NCBI RefSeq assembly: GCF_019977275.1
Contig: NZ_AP024650.1
Location: 1,922,001 to 1,986,000, forward strand
Source: Arthrobacter sp. StoSoilB19
Lineage (GTDB): Bacteria; Actinomycetota; Actinomycetes; Actinomycetales; Micrococcaceae
DNA length: 64,000 nucleotides
Direction: 5' to 3'
Of the stretch, positions 17,215-25,643 are shown piece by piece; positions within the stretch are counted from its first letter, which is position 1, and every line of letters begins with the position of its first letter. The position numbers and the translations under genes were made by a program. The notes below the pieces were generated by a model, which saw only the letters and a program-made list of their open reading frames with translations, had not been told where the DNA came from and made no database searches.

Positions 17215-18888
17215 CTACTTGCGCGGTTCCAGGCTGGTCAGCACCAGAACCGTGGAGGGTGCGCGGACAGAGAGGGTGGCGTACGGGTTGTCCTGGGTGG
17301 GCCAGCCGGTGAAGCGGGTGTCGTTGTACGCACCCCATTCCGGGCCGGAGAACAGCGGCACCAGTGGTGCGACGTCGTTGTATTCTTCCTGCAGCTTGTT
17401 GGCAATATCTTTTTGCTTGGACTGGTCCGTGGCTGCGGCGAAGTCGCTCAGCAGGGCATCGGCTTTGGGGTCGCCGAAACGGTGGTAGTTGTCGGAGGCC
17501 TTAGTGCCCACCGGCTTCACCGATGCAGTGCCCATGGTGGTGTTGAAGTACTTGTAAGGGCTGGGATCGTTGGCGCTCCAGACGATGCCGGAGTCGAAGT
17601 CACCCTTTTCGTACCCTGCCACGACGGCAGCCCAGTCCGGGGAGTCCACCTTCGCGGTCACGCCGACCTCCGCCAGGTTCTGGGAGATCACGTTGGCCAC
17701 GGAGAGCCAGTCGGACGAGGTAGCACCCACGGAAATCTTGAACTCGAACGGTTTGCCGTCCTTGAGCGTGCGCTTGCCGTCGGCGCCCTTGGGGTAGCCC
17801 GCCTTGTCCAGCAGGTCGTTTGCCTGCTGGACGTCGTGCTTGGTCCACGTGCAGGTGTCCTTGACCTGGGTGTTCTTCCAGGTCTCGTAGTTGCCGGAGA
17901 GGCCGGTGCAGTCGGCCGGCTGCGCGTAGCCGCTCATGCCGATCTTGGTGACCTGGTCCCGGTCCACGGCCATGCTCAGCGCCTTGCGGACATCAACATC
18001 GTTGAAGGGCGCCTTGGTGGTGTTGAGCTGCCAGTTGATCATGGCACCGGTCGGAGGGAACCAGTAGTGCCGGTGGTCCTTGTCCTTCGAGACGAAGGTC
18101 TTTTCGATATTCGGGATGTACTGGGGCGCCCAGTCCACGTCGCCGTTGGCGGCGGCGAGGTTGGCGCCGTCGTTCCCCGCGAACGCGAGCATTTTGATGC
18201 CGGCAATCTTCTGCTTATCCGGCTGCCAGTAGTTGGGGTTCTTCTTCAGCACGAAGGACTGCGCCTGGAAGTTGTCCACCTCGGTGTACGGTCCGGTGCC
18301 GACCGGTTTGGCGTTGGCATCCTTTTCCGGATCGGCCAGTGCGGACCAGATGTGCTTGGGCAGAATGCTGAGCTGGCCGACGTCGGACAGGGCGGGGGAC
18401 CAGGGCTTGTTGAAGTTGAAGGTGACCTTGTTGCCTTGGGCCGTGACGCCGTCGAGGTACTCGTAGCCGCCCTTAAGCTTCTTCTGAAGCTCGAAGGTGT
18501 ACGCGACGTCGTCGGCAACGAAGGGCTGGCCGTCGGACCACTTCACCCCGTCACGCAGGGTGAAGGTGATGGACTTTCCGTCGTCCGCGGCCTTCCAGTC
18601 GGTGGCCAGCCACGGCACCGTATTCCCCTTGGCCGGGTTGAAGACCAGGAGGGACTCGTAAATGGACTGCTGGACCATGGGGTTGACGGTCGGCGCGAAC
18701 GGGTTGAAGTTCTGCACGAACGTTCCCATGTCTTCACGGGGAATGGTGAGGAATGCGCTGGCGTTGGCCGCGGCGTCGGTGCCGCCGGACTTGTTGCCGG
18801 TGGCGGCGCAGCCGGTCAGCAGCATCGCGCCTACCGCCAGTCCGGCCGCGGCAATGCGGGCGGACTTGAGGAACTTGGTTTGTGTCAT
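17215..18888 (-). CDS. ABC solute-binding lipoprotein (family 5)
   Basis: A lipoprotein of about 557 residues. The start at ATG 18888 gives a proper signal peptide, ending in the lipobox LLTGCAATG (Cys acylated and membrane-anchored). The body is the family-5 peptide/nickel-type fold: GDWKAADDGKSITFTLRDGVKWSDG (shown here only in part) and the later DVRKALSMAVDRD are diagnostic. It directly follows LacI1 and heads the Dpp-type importer. Several family-5 proteins bind oligosaccharides, and the surrounding fructan genes favour this here. Peptide binding remains possible. Confidence 0.88.
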   Translation of the reverse strand: MTQTKFLKSARIAAAGLAVGAMLLTGCAATGNKSGGTDAAANASAFLTIPREDMGTFVQNFNPFAPTVNPMVQQSIYESLLVFNPAKGNTVPWLATDWKAADDGKSITFTLRDGVKWSDGQPFVADDVAYTFELQKKLKGGYEYLDGVTAQGNKVTFNFNKPWSPALSDVGQLSILPKHIWSALADPEKDANAKPVGTGPYTEVDNFQAQSFVLKKNPNYWQPDKQKIAGIKMLAFAGNDGANLAAANGDVDWAPQYIPNIEKTFVSKDKDHRHYWFPPTGAMINWQLNTTKAPFNDVDVRKALSMAVDRDQVTKIGMSGYAQPADCTGLSGNYETWKNTQVKDTCTWTKHDVQQANDLLDKAGYPKGADGKRTLKDGKPFEFKISVGATSSDWLSVANVISQNLAEVGVTAKVDSPDWAAVVAGYEKGDFDSGIVWSANDPSPYKYFNTTMGTASVKPVGTKASDNYHRFGDPKADALLSDFAAATDQSKQKDIANKLQEEYNDVAPLVPLFSGPEWGAYNDTRFTGWPTQDNPYATLSVRAPSTVLVLTSLEPRK

Positions 18889-18967
18889 GATGGGGTTATC
18901 TCTTCCTGTCTTCATCAGCAAGGTGAAGGGTGGGTTGGGGTTTTGCTCTTCGACGTTGGTTTCGCGG

Positions 18968-20038
18968 TCAGACCGAAGAGCGTTCTAACAGCGGACAGTC
19001 GACCAACTGCTGATTGGCAGTGATCGGCTGTCCGGCTGTAAGGGCGGCGAGCGTCTGGACTCCCAGAGCGCCCATCTTTTCGAACGGCAACGCAACAGTA
19101 GTCAGCTTGGGCCTGAGGTAGGCCGCGATGAGTTCCTGGTTGTCGAAGCCGATCACGGCGATGTCACCGGGGATGGCCAGGCCACGTTCCTTGATGGCGT
19201 CGTAAGCCCCCATGGCCATACGGTCATTGAGGCAAAACAGTGCGGTGGGCCTTTCCTTGGCCGGGTACCGGTCAAGGATCTGACACGCAGCGTCGTAGCC
19301 GCCGTCTGCCGTCGCATATCCGGCCGTCACCAGCTCCGGATCAAGCTCCAGGCCGGCGTCGGCCAAGGCCTCCCGGACGCCCTGCAAACGCCCAACAGCT
19401 GCCGGGATGCGCGGGTCCAGGTTGATCACACCGATTTTGGTGTGGCCGGCCATGAGGAGGCGTTCGACGGCGACCCGTCCGCCCGCGCGTTCGTCAGGGA
19501 CGATTGAGGGCAGCTTCCCGTCCAGGTCGAAGCAGTTGACGAGCACCGTGGGTACTTCGTGTGCGCTGCGGGGCACGTGGACGCCGCGGTGGTGTGTTGC
19601 GGCGTACAGCAGGCCTTCCACCCGCTGCTCCAGCAGCTTCTCCACAGCGGCATCCTCCCTCCCCTGGTCGGGGCCAGCCGCATCACCCTGTTCCGACGGG
19701 GCGATCAGGAGAAACCGGCCATCACTCCAGGCCTGGTCCTGGGCACCCTTGATGATGTCCACGGCGAAGGGGGCGGTGACGATCTCGGTGACGATCCCGT
19801 ACCAATCGCTGCGCTGGGATGCCAGCGCCCTGGCCCCGGCATTTGGACGGTAGCCCAAAGCCTGAACCGCGTCAGCGATGCGGACCCGGGTCTCCTCTGA
19901 GATGCTGGCGTCTTCACGGTTGTTCAGCACGAATGAAACAGCTGTCCGGGATACTCCGGCATGCTTGGCTACGTCATTCATGGTGACGCCACGCTGCCGG
20001 GCAGTGCCGGGTTTGTTGGGTGAGGTGGTCTTCGCCAT
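18968..20038 (-). CDS. LacI-family repressor 1
   Basis: A 356-residue regulator. The N-terminal helix-turn-helix (VTMNDVAKHAGVSRTAVSFV, about 18-37) and hinge helix GYRPNAGARALASQ precede a sugar-binding domain with the motif AVIGFDNQELIAAYLRPKLT. Its start follows GGAG at about 6 nt. It is the first gene of a 13-kb minus-strand unit (binding protein, Dpp permeases/ATPases, GH32, PfkB, MalEFG-like). A tandem operator 75-121 bp upstream (20113-20159) implies autoregulation and control of the whole unit by a fructose-derived inducer. Confidence 0.9.
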   Translation of the reverse strand: MAKTTSPNKPGTARQRGVTMNDVAKHAGVSRTAVSFVLNNREDASISEETRVRIADAVQALGYRPNAGARALASQRSDWYGIVTEIVTAPFAVDIIKGAQDQAWSDGRFLLIAPSEQGDAAGPDQGREDAAVEKLLEQRVEGLLYAATHHRGVHVPRSAHEVPTVLVNCFDLDGKLPSIVPDERAGGRVAVERLLMAGHTKIGVINLDPRIPAAVGRLQGVREALADAGLELDPELVTAGYATADGGYDAACQILDRYPAKERPTALFCLNDRMAMGAYDAIKERGLAIPGDIAVIGFDNQELIAAYLRPKLTTVALPFEKMGALGVQTLAALTAGQPITANQQLVDCPLLERSSV

Positions 20039-20112
20039 TGAATGCTCCAGAGGTCTTCATTGAGCTGGGGTTGCCCGTGCTAATACGGAAGTAATTGGGT
20101 GAATCTATGTAT

Positions 20113-20159
20113 AGTAACTCGCGTTACTTTTGGCTGTGATCTAAGTTACCCGCGTTACT
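20113..20159. promoter_or_regulatory. Tandem LacI operators upstream of lacI1 operon
   Basis: AGTAACTCGCGTTACT (20113-20128) is an inverted repeat of AGTAAC around a CG-rich centre, as in LacI-family operators. A second site, AGTTACCCGCGTTACT (20144-20159), begins 31 bp further, about three helical turns, suggesting cooperative binding on one DNA face. The same pair with the same 31-bp spacing recurs at 22959-23005. Confidence 0.75.
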
Positions 20160-20193
20160 AACCGGTGTCAAGACGTTTCTTCAGCCGCTGCTG

Positions 20194-21192
20194 TTAGGGG
20201 CGATTCTTGAAGGACTCGACCTTCCCGGGGTCTCTTTCAATGACGGGGCCGAGGATGTCATCGATCCTCAGGAGCATTTCCTGGTCGAGTTTGACTCCTG
20301 CGGCCCGGACATTGTCAACGAGCTGCTCGGGCCGGGATGCTCCCACGATGGCTGCCGAGACGTTGGGGTTTTGCAGTACCCATGCGACCGCGAAGGCTGC
20401 CATGGACAGTCCGGTCTCTTCGGCCAGGGGCTTCAGTTCCTGGACGCGGGTGAGGATGTCCTCGTTGAGAAAGCGGTGGTCATTCTTCAGTTCGCCGTTG
20501 TCGCCTCGGAAGCGGGAGCCGTGTGGGGGCGCCGCGCCGGGGGTGTACTTGCCGGTGAGGACTCCCTGGGCGAGCGGGGACCAGCAGATCTGGCCAATGC
20601 CCAGTTCTTCGCTCAGGGGAACGATCTCCTGCTCGATGACGCGCCACAGCATGGAATACTGCGGCTGGTTGGAGATGAGCTGGACCCCAAGGTCCTTGGC
20701 GAGGGCAACACCGGCTCGTATCTCGTCCGTCGTCCACTCTGACACCCCTATATAGTGTGCTTTCCCCGCCCGGACAATATCGGCAAAAGCCTGCATGGTC
20801 TCTTCCAGCGGAGTCTCGTAGTCATACCTGTGCGCCTGGTACAGGTCGACGTAGTCAGTCTGGAGCCGGCGCAGCGAGGAGTTAATGGACTCCATGACGT
20901 GTTTGCGGGACAGGCCGCGGTCGTTCCGGCCGTCCCCGGTGGGGAAGTAGGCCTTGGTAAAGATCTCCACGCTCTCACGGCGTGTTCCCTTGAGCGCCAC
21001 ACCCAAAGCTTCCTCCGCCCGGGTTCCGGCATAGGCATCGGCAGTGTCGAAGGTGGTGATGCCCAACTCCAGTGCCTGTTTGACGCATTCCGTCGCAGCG
21101 GCCTGGTCAATCTGCTCGCCGTGGGTGACCCAGTTTCCGTAGGCGATTTCACTGATGTACAGGCCGGAGGTTCCCAGTTTGCGGTATTCCAT
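20194..21192 (-). CDS. Aldo/keto reductase (voltage-channel beta-like branch)
   Basis: A 332-residue NADPH-dependent oxidoreductase with an eight-stranded barrel. It has the catalytic Asp in FDTADAYAGTRAE, Tyr in that same motif, Lys in IFTKAYFPTGDG, and the LYQAHRYDYETPLEET segment. A C-terminal cofactor patch (SAAIVGASRPEQLVDNV) is present. Length and sequence fit the AKR family 11/KAB-beta-like group. Its start overlaps the GH32 copy 2 stop (TAATG), so the two are co-transcribed. It may reduce a keto-sugar or scavenge carbonyls formed during fructan use; the substrate is unknown. Confidence 0.85.
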   Translation of the reverse strand: MEYRKLGTSGLYISEIAYGNWVTHGEQIDQAAATECVKQALELGITTFDTADAYAGTRAEEALGVALKGTRRESVEIFTKAYFPTGDGRNDRGLSRKHVMESINSSLRRLQTDYVDLYQAHRYDYETPLEETMQAFADIVRAGKAHYIGVSEWTTDEIRAGVALAKDLGVQLISNQPQYSMLWRVIEQEIVPLSEELGIGQICWSPLAQGVLTGKYTPGAAPPHGSRFRGDNGELKNDHRFLNEDILTRVQELKPLAEETGLSMAAFAVAWVLQNPNVSAAIVGASRPEQLVDNVRAAGVKLDQEMLLRIDDILGPVIERDPGKVESFKNRP

Positions 21193-22700
21193 TAGGCATC
21201 AGCCTTTTCGAAGTTGGTGAGTTGGAGCACTGCGTCGGCTGTGCCGCCGGTGGAGTAGAGAGTGAGGGAAGTTTGGGCTGGATCCGGGAAGATCAGTTCG
21301 GTCACCGAGACGAGCCCATCGTTCGCGAAGACCTCCACGGAGCAGTGGTCGACAAAGATCTGCAGGGTGTAGTTGCCGTCCTTGGCTGCGGCAATGGGGG
21401 CGCGGCTGGTAGAGGGGAAGGCTTCGTGGAAGTCGGTGTCGCCGGAGTGGGTGCGGTCCACGATCAGGTCGCCGCTGCCGGGGTGGATCCCGATCCGTGT
21501 CCCGACCGTGCCGTCCGCTGGCCCTCTGACCACGACGCCGAATTCCTCGGCGTCCCCAGGGGAAAAGGTGATGTCAATAAGCTGTACTGCTGTGCCGCCC
21601 TCAACAGTTGCGGGGCCGTTCAGTGCCAGCCGCTGCTCGGGACCGGGTGTCGAAGTTGCCCTCACTTCCGGTACGGGGTGCTGCAGGAGCCGGGGTTGCC
21701 CGTTCACGGAAACGAGGGACACGTCCCGGACCAGGCTCATGGGGCTGCGCCAGGGCGAGGTGGGGATGTGGTTGGCATACTGCCAGTTGTTCATCCAGCC
21801 GATCATCAGCCGCCGGCCATCCGGGACGTTGCTGAACGAGACCGCGGCGTAGTAGTCCCGGCCCCAGTCCAGCCACTGGTAGTCGGGTACGCGCTCAGGG
21901 TCCTGCATCCCCTCGGTGAGGGTTGTCTCGGAGCTGAACGTGACGCCGTCGAACTCTCCCACAAAGTACTGCCCTGCGGACCCGCCGTTGGGGCCGCCGG
22001 GGTTCATGTTCACCGTCAGGACCCATTTCATGGCTGAGGAGTCACCGTCCAGGGGCAGCTCAAAGAGGTCCGGGCATTCCCAGATCCCGCCGGTGGCGTT
22101 GGCCGGGCCGAAGGTGCTGAGATATTCCCAGATCTTGAGGTCCTGTGAGCGGTAGAGCAGGACGGTGAAATCATGGGCTTCCACCGCCACCATGACCCAA
22201 TAGCTGCCCGAAGGGCCGTCGTAGCGGAAGACTTTGGGGTCCCGGAATTCCGGCGAGTTTCGGGTCAGGACCGGGTTGCCGGCGTACTTCGTCCAGGAGT
22301 ATCCGCCGTCCGTGCTCCACGCGAGGGACTGCGCCTGCGTGCCCTCGTGGAGGGAGCCCGGCTTGTACGCGCTGGTGTAGATGGCCACTAGGGGAGCCTT
22401 ACCGTCCGCGCCGAATCCGCTGGTGTTTTCGGCGTCCACCACAATGCTGCCGGAGTAGATTTCCTCGACGTCATCGCAGGGAATCGCTACCGGTTGCTCC
22501 GTCCAGCTGACCAGGTCAGTAGAAGTCGCATGGCCCCAGGACATGTTGGCGTGGACGTTTCCGAAGGGGTTGTTCTGGTAGTACAGGTGGTAGGTGCCCT
22601 CGTGGAAGACAAGCCCGTTCGGATCGTTGAGCCACGTGTCTTTGGCGGCGAAGTGCGTTGCCGGCCTGTAGGTCTCAACGGTGGTGGTAACGCTGTTCAT
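21192..22700 (-). CDS. GH32 exo-fructosidase (levanase/inulinase-like), cytoplasmic, copy 2
   Basis: A 502-residue GH32 enzyme with no signal peptide. Nucleophile motif TWLNDPNGLVFHEG, FRDPKVFRYDG and the acid/base in GGIWECPDLFELP are all present, followed by a beta-sandwich domain (about 360-502). It would hydrolyse imported fructo-oligosaccharides or levanbiose to fructose. It is closely related (about four residues in five by eye) to the 24057-25550 product. The LacI1-type tandem operator at 22959-23005 lies about 260 bp upstream and probably controls this gene and the aldo/keto reductase. Confidence 0.9.
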   Translation of the reverse strand: MNSVTTTVETYRPATHFAAKDTWLNDPNGLVFHEGTYHLYYQNNPFGNVHANMSWGHATSTDLVSWTEQPVAIPCDDVEEIYSGSIVVDAENTSGFGADGKAPLVAIYTSAYKPGSLHEGTQAQSLAWSTDGGYSWTKYAGNPVLTRNSPEFRDPKVFRYDGPSGSYWVMVAVEAHDFTVLLYRSQDLKIWEYLSTFGPANATGGIWECPDLFELPLDGDSSAMKWVLTVNMNPGGPNGGSAGQYFVGEFDGVTFSSETTLTEGMQDPERVPDYQWLDWGRDYYAAVSFSNVPDGRRLMIGWMNNWQYANHIPTSPWRSPMSLVRDVSLVSVNGQPRLLQHPVPEVRATSTPGPEQRLALNGPATVEGGTAVQLIDITFSPGDAEEFGVVVRGPADGTVGTRIGIHPGSGDLIVDRTHSGDTDFHEAFPSTSRAPIAAAKDGNYTLQIFVDHCSVEVFANDGLVSVTELIFPDPAQTSLTLYSTGGTADAVLQLTNFEKADA

Positions 22701-22857
22701 TCTTCTCTTTTCATGGCTGGCTGAGGTCCTCGGACCTGTGGAGCGGGCGTGTGTTGGCGTAAAGGGGCCACTGCGAAATCAGCTGGCTGCAATTGCAGGA
22801 GTCGGGGTGCTCTCAGGTTCATCGCGTGGGGTGAGCGCCTGGCGAAGCAATGCCTGA

Positions 22858-22896
22858 GTAGTTCCGTGCCCGGCTTTGGGAGGCGGTGTCCGCCAT
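22858..22896 (-). pseudogene. Relic of lacI1 5' end
   Basis: From CCATTGGATGCTCCAGAAGTC leftward, this matches the start region of lacI1 (CCATTGAATGCTCCAGAGGTC at 20036 on), including ribosome-binding site and ATG. The encoded residues diverge within about 15 codons and no helix-turn-helix follows. It is part of a duplicated regulatory segment that now serves as the GH32 copy 2 leader. Confidence 0.6.
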
Positions 22897-22958
22897 TGGA
22901 TGCTCCAGAAGTCTTCGTTGAACTGGACGTTGGCTGCTAGTGGTTTGCGCTTATCAGT

Positions 22959-23005
22959 AGTAACTCGCGTTACCTTGTTGCGTGATCTAAGTTACCCGCG
23001 TTAGT
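22959..23005. promoter_or_regulatory. Second tandem LacI operator pair
   Basis: AGTAACTCGCGTTACC (22959-22974) and AGTTACCCGCGTTAGT (22990-23005) repeat the 20113-20159 pair with identical 31-bp spacing. The flanking sequence (GTGATCTAAGTTACCCGCGTTA) is also shared. This puts the GH32 copy 2 and aldo/keto reductase genes under the same repressor. Confidence 0.75.
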
Positions 23006-23056
23006 TGGGTGGTGTCAAAGGTTTTTTAACTCGTCCGCCGTCGCCCACTACATGGA

Positions 23057-23098
23057 GGGTTTCGTTCAATGACGGGGCTGAGGGCGAGGACGATGCTG
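23057..23098 (-). pseudogene. Relic of aldo/keto reductase 3' end
   Basis: The minus strand reads SPVIERNP, matching GPVIERDP near the C-terminus of the intact reductase at 20194-21192. The nucleotide match centres on TTCAATGACGGGGC. It sits at the same relative distance from the operators as the intact gene does, so the block [reductase 3' end, operators, lacI 5' end] was duplicated. Confidence 0.6.
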
Positions 23099-23135
23099 GC
23101 GGGGACGATTTCCCGGCCCACACGCCGCGCGCAGA

Positions 23136-24053
23136 TTAGCTGGGGATGCTGGCCTGCTGCAGCCGTGCCGACAGTTCGCCGGCGGTAGGCGGAGCTGCGC
23201 CTTTTCGGCTGACCGTGATTGCAGCTGCGGCGGCAGCAGTTCGGCCGAGTCTTTCCTGGGCCTGGGGCGTCAGTCCGTGTGTTCCGCGCGCGAGGAGCCC
23301 GTAAATGAGGGCGGCCATGTATGAGTCCCCTGCTCCGATGGTGTCGACGACCTGCGTGGGGAATGCCGGTACGTGCACACTGCCGTGAGGAGTCATCAGG
23401 AGCGATCCGTCTGCACCCAGTGTGGTGACCACCAGCTCTGGTCCGAGGCGAAGGATTCGCTCGCCAACCTCCTCCACAGTCAATTCTGGGTAAAGCCAGG
23501 CGGCGTCCTCATGGCTGAGTTTGATGACGTGTGCAAACGCCGCCAGATCCTCGAACGTCGACCGTGCCTCCCATACGGAGCCCAGCAGAGCCGGCCTGAT
23601 AAGACACCGACGATGAGCCTGTGCAACGAGTTCCCTCACCACCGCGGCTCCGGGCGCCAGGAACGAAGCGAGGGATCCCGTGTGCAGGATTTGCGGCAGG
23701 ATGGGCGCAGCGATCCTTAAGGGGTCCCAGCTGATATCGAACTGGTAGGACGCGGACCCATCGGCGGACAAAGTGGCGGCTGCGGTGGCCGTAGGGCTGT
23801 CGCGGTGTGCACCTGGCAGGAGTTCGACGCCGGCGCTGTTCAGGTGGGCGGCGATCGCGCGCCCCCGGGGATCTTGGCCAATCGACGTGTGGAAGCTGGT
23901 TTGGATCCCCAGGCGCCCCAGCCCGTAGGCCACGTTTGCCGGTGAGCCGCCCGGGTGTTCGGACACTCCTTCCGGTGAGTTGACGACGTCTATCAGGGCC
24001 TCCCCGACCACAAGGACGTCAGGGCCGTGCGGTTGTTTGGAGCATGTGTTCAT
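23136..24053 (-). CDS. PfkB-family sugar kinase, copy 2 (DPNxR segment deleted)
   Basis: A 305-residue paralogue of the 10459-11430 kinase. EHPGGSPANVAYGLGRLG and TIGAGDSYMAALIYGLL (catalytic Asp) are intact. Where copy 1 reads CTITYDPNIRPSLLG, this copy reads CLIRPALLG, an in-frame loss of about six residues. The loss removes the conserved Asp-Pro-Asn. Activity is therefore doubtful, although the frame is open. It is the last gene of the LacI2 operon, 3 nt after GH32 copy 3. Confidence 0.82.
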   Translation of the reverse strand: MNTCSKQPHGPDVLVVGEALIDVVNSPEGVSEHPGGSPANVAYGLGRLGIQTSFHTSIGQDPRGRAIAAHLNSAGVELLPGAHRDSPTATAAATLSADGSASYQFDISWDPLRIAAPILPQILHTGSLASFLAPGAAVVRELVAQAHRRCLIRPALLGSVWEARSTFEDLAAFAHVIKLSHEDAAWLYPELTVEEVGERILRLGPELVVTTLGADGSLLMTPHGSVHVPAFPTQVVDTIGAGDSYMAALIYGLLARGTHGLTPQAQERLGRTAAAAAAITVSRKGAAPPTAGELSARLQQASIPS

Positions 24054-24056
24054 GTT

Positions 24057-25550
24057 TCAGGCGAGCGGCGTCAGCTGCAGAGAAGCGGCGGCTGTTCCGC
24101 CGGTCGAGTAGAGCGCCAGCGAGGTCGCGGAGGGGTCAGGGAAGATCAGTTCGGTCAGCGTCACGAGCCCGTCCTGCGCAAAGATCTCAACGGAGCAGTG
24201 GTCGATGAAGATCTGCAGGGAGTAGGTCCCATCGGGGCCCGGCTGGATTGGTGCGGTGCTGACGGAGGGGAAGGCGTCGTGGAATCCAGTGTCGCCGGAG
24301 TTGGTGCGGTCCACAAGGAGTTCGCCGGATACCGGACGGATGCCAATCCTGGTAGCGGCACCATCCTCGCAGCCCCTGACCGCAACGCCGTATTCTTCCG
24401 CTGTTCCCGGAGTGAAGGTGACCTGTATCTGCTGGACGGCCGTGCCGCCGTCGACCGCAACCGTCCCGTCCAGTTGTAGCTGCTGAGCGGGAACGGGAAC
24501 CGAATTGGCGGTGTATTCGGCGGCGGGTTGCTGGACTAGCCGCGGTTGTCCGTTGACGGAGGTGAGGGTGACGTCGCGGACGAGGCTCATAGGGCTGCGC
24601 CAGGGCGACGTGGGGATGTGGTTGGCGTACTGCCAGTTGTTCATCCAGCCGATCATCAGCCGGCGCCCGTCCGGGACGTTGCTGAAGGAGACTGCTGCGT
24701 AGTAGTCCCGGCCCCAGTCCAGCCACTGGTAGTCGGCTACGCGGCCGTCGTCCTGCATGCCCTCGGTGACCGTGGTTTCGGAGCGGAACGTCACGCCGTC
24801 GAACTGTCCCACGAAGTATTGCCCGGCGGACCCGCCGTTGGGGCCGCCGGGGTTCATGTTCACGGTCAGGACCCATCGGGTGTTCCCGGCGTCGCCGTCC
24901 AGGGGAAGTTCGAAGAGATCCGGGCATTCCCAGATGCCTCCCGTGCCGTTCGCGGGCCCGAAGGTGCTGAGGTACTCCCAGGTCTTCAGGTCGTCGGAAC
25001 GGTAGAGGAGGACAGCGTAGTCGTGGGCTTCTACGGCGGCCATCACCCAGTAGCTGCCTGCGGGGCCTTCGTAGCGGAAGACCTTGGGGTCACGGAATTC
25101 GGGGGAGTCACGCGTGAGTACGGGGTTGCCGGCGTATTTGGTCCATGAGTAGCCGCCGTCTGTACTCCAGGCGAGGGACTGTGCCTGGATGCCGGGGTGG
25201 GCTGAGGCCGGCTTGTAGGCGCTGGTGTAAATGGCTACCAGCGGGTCGGCGCCGTCGTTGCTGAAACCGGAGGTGTTCCCGTGGTCCACCACGATGCTTC
25301 CGGAGAAGATCTCTTCCGTGTTATCGCATGGGATGGCCACCGGCTGCTCTTCCCAGTTCACCAGGTCTGTGGATGTTGCATGTCCCCAGGACATGTTGCT
25401 GTGGACGTTCCCGAACGGGTTGTTCTGGTAGTAGAGGTGGTAGGTGCCTTCGTGGAAGACCAGGCCGTTGGGGTCGTTGAGCCAGGTGTCCTTGGCCGTA
25501 TAGTGCATGGCCGGGCGGAAGGTCTCAAGGGTGGACGTGACAGTGTTCAT
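24057..25550 (-). CDS. GH32 exo-fructosidase (levanase/inulinase-like), cytoplasmic, copy 3
   Basis: A 497-residue GH32 enzyme without a signal peptide. TWLNDPNGLVFHEG, FRDPKVFRYEG and GGIWECPDLFELP carry the three catalytic acids, and the C-terminal beta-sandwich is complete. It is a close paralogue of the 21192-22700 enzyme. It sits between the LplA-like binding protein and the second PfkB gene in the LacI2 operon, so it would act on the sugar brought in by that transporter. Having two near-identical enzymes under different LacI proteins suggests different inducers or substrates. Confidence 0.9.
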   Translation of the reverse strand: MNTVTSTLETFRPAMHYTAKDTWLNDPNGLVFHEGTYHLYYQNNPFGNVHSNMSWGHATSTDLVNWEEQPVAIPCDNTEEIFSGSIVVDHGNTSGFSNDGADPLVAIYTSAYKPASAHPGIQAQSLAWSTDGGYSWTKYAGNPVLTRDSPEFRDPKVFRYEGPAGSYWVMAAVEAHDYAVLLYRSDDLKTWEYLSTFGPANGTGGIWECPDLFELPLDGDAGNTRWVLTVNMNPGGPNGGSAGQYFVGQFDGVTFRSETTVTEGMQDDGRVADYQWLDWGRDYYAAVSFSNVPDGRRLMIGWMNNWQYANHIPTSPWRSPMSLVRDVTLTSVNGQPRLVQQPAAEYTANSVPVPAQQLQLDGTVAVDGGTAVQQIQVTFTPGTAEEYGVAVRGCEDGAATRIGIRPVSGELLVDRTNSGDTGFHDAFPSVSTAPIQPGPDGTYSLQIFIDHCSVEIFAQDGLVTLTELIFPDPSATSLALYSTGGTAAASLQLTPLA

Positions 25551-25643
25551 GGGTCTCTTTCGTGATGCCGCCGGCCGGGGCGGCGCAGGCTGGGGTGCCG
25601 GGCGCGGAGTCCGCGCCCGGCACCGGGAGGGAAAGCCGGGGGC

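Noticed and set aside
17194..19023. Long plus-strand open frame over the Dpp-type binding protein gene
   Set aside because: It is antisense to a lipoprotein gene with clear family motifs. The translation is Gly/Val-rich with no domain, a usual high-GC shadow.
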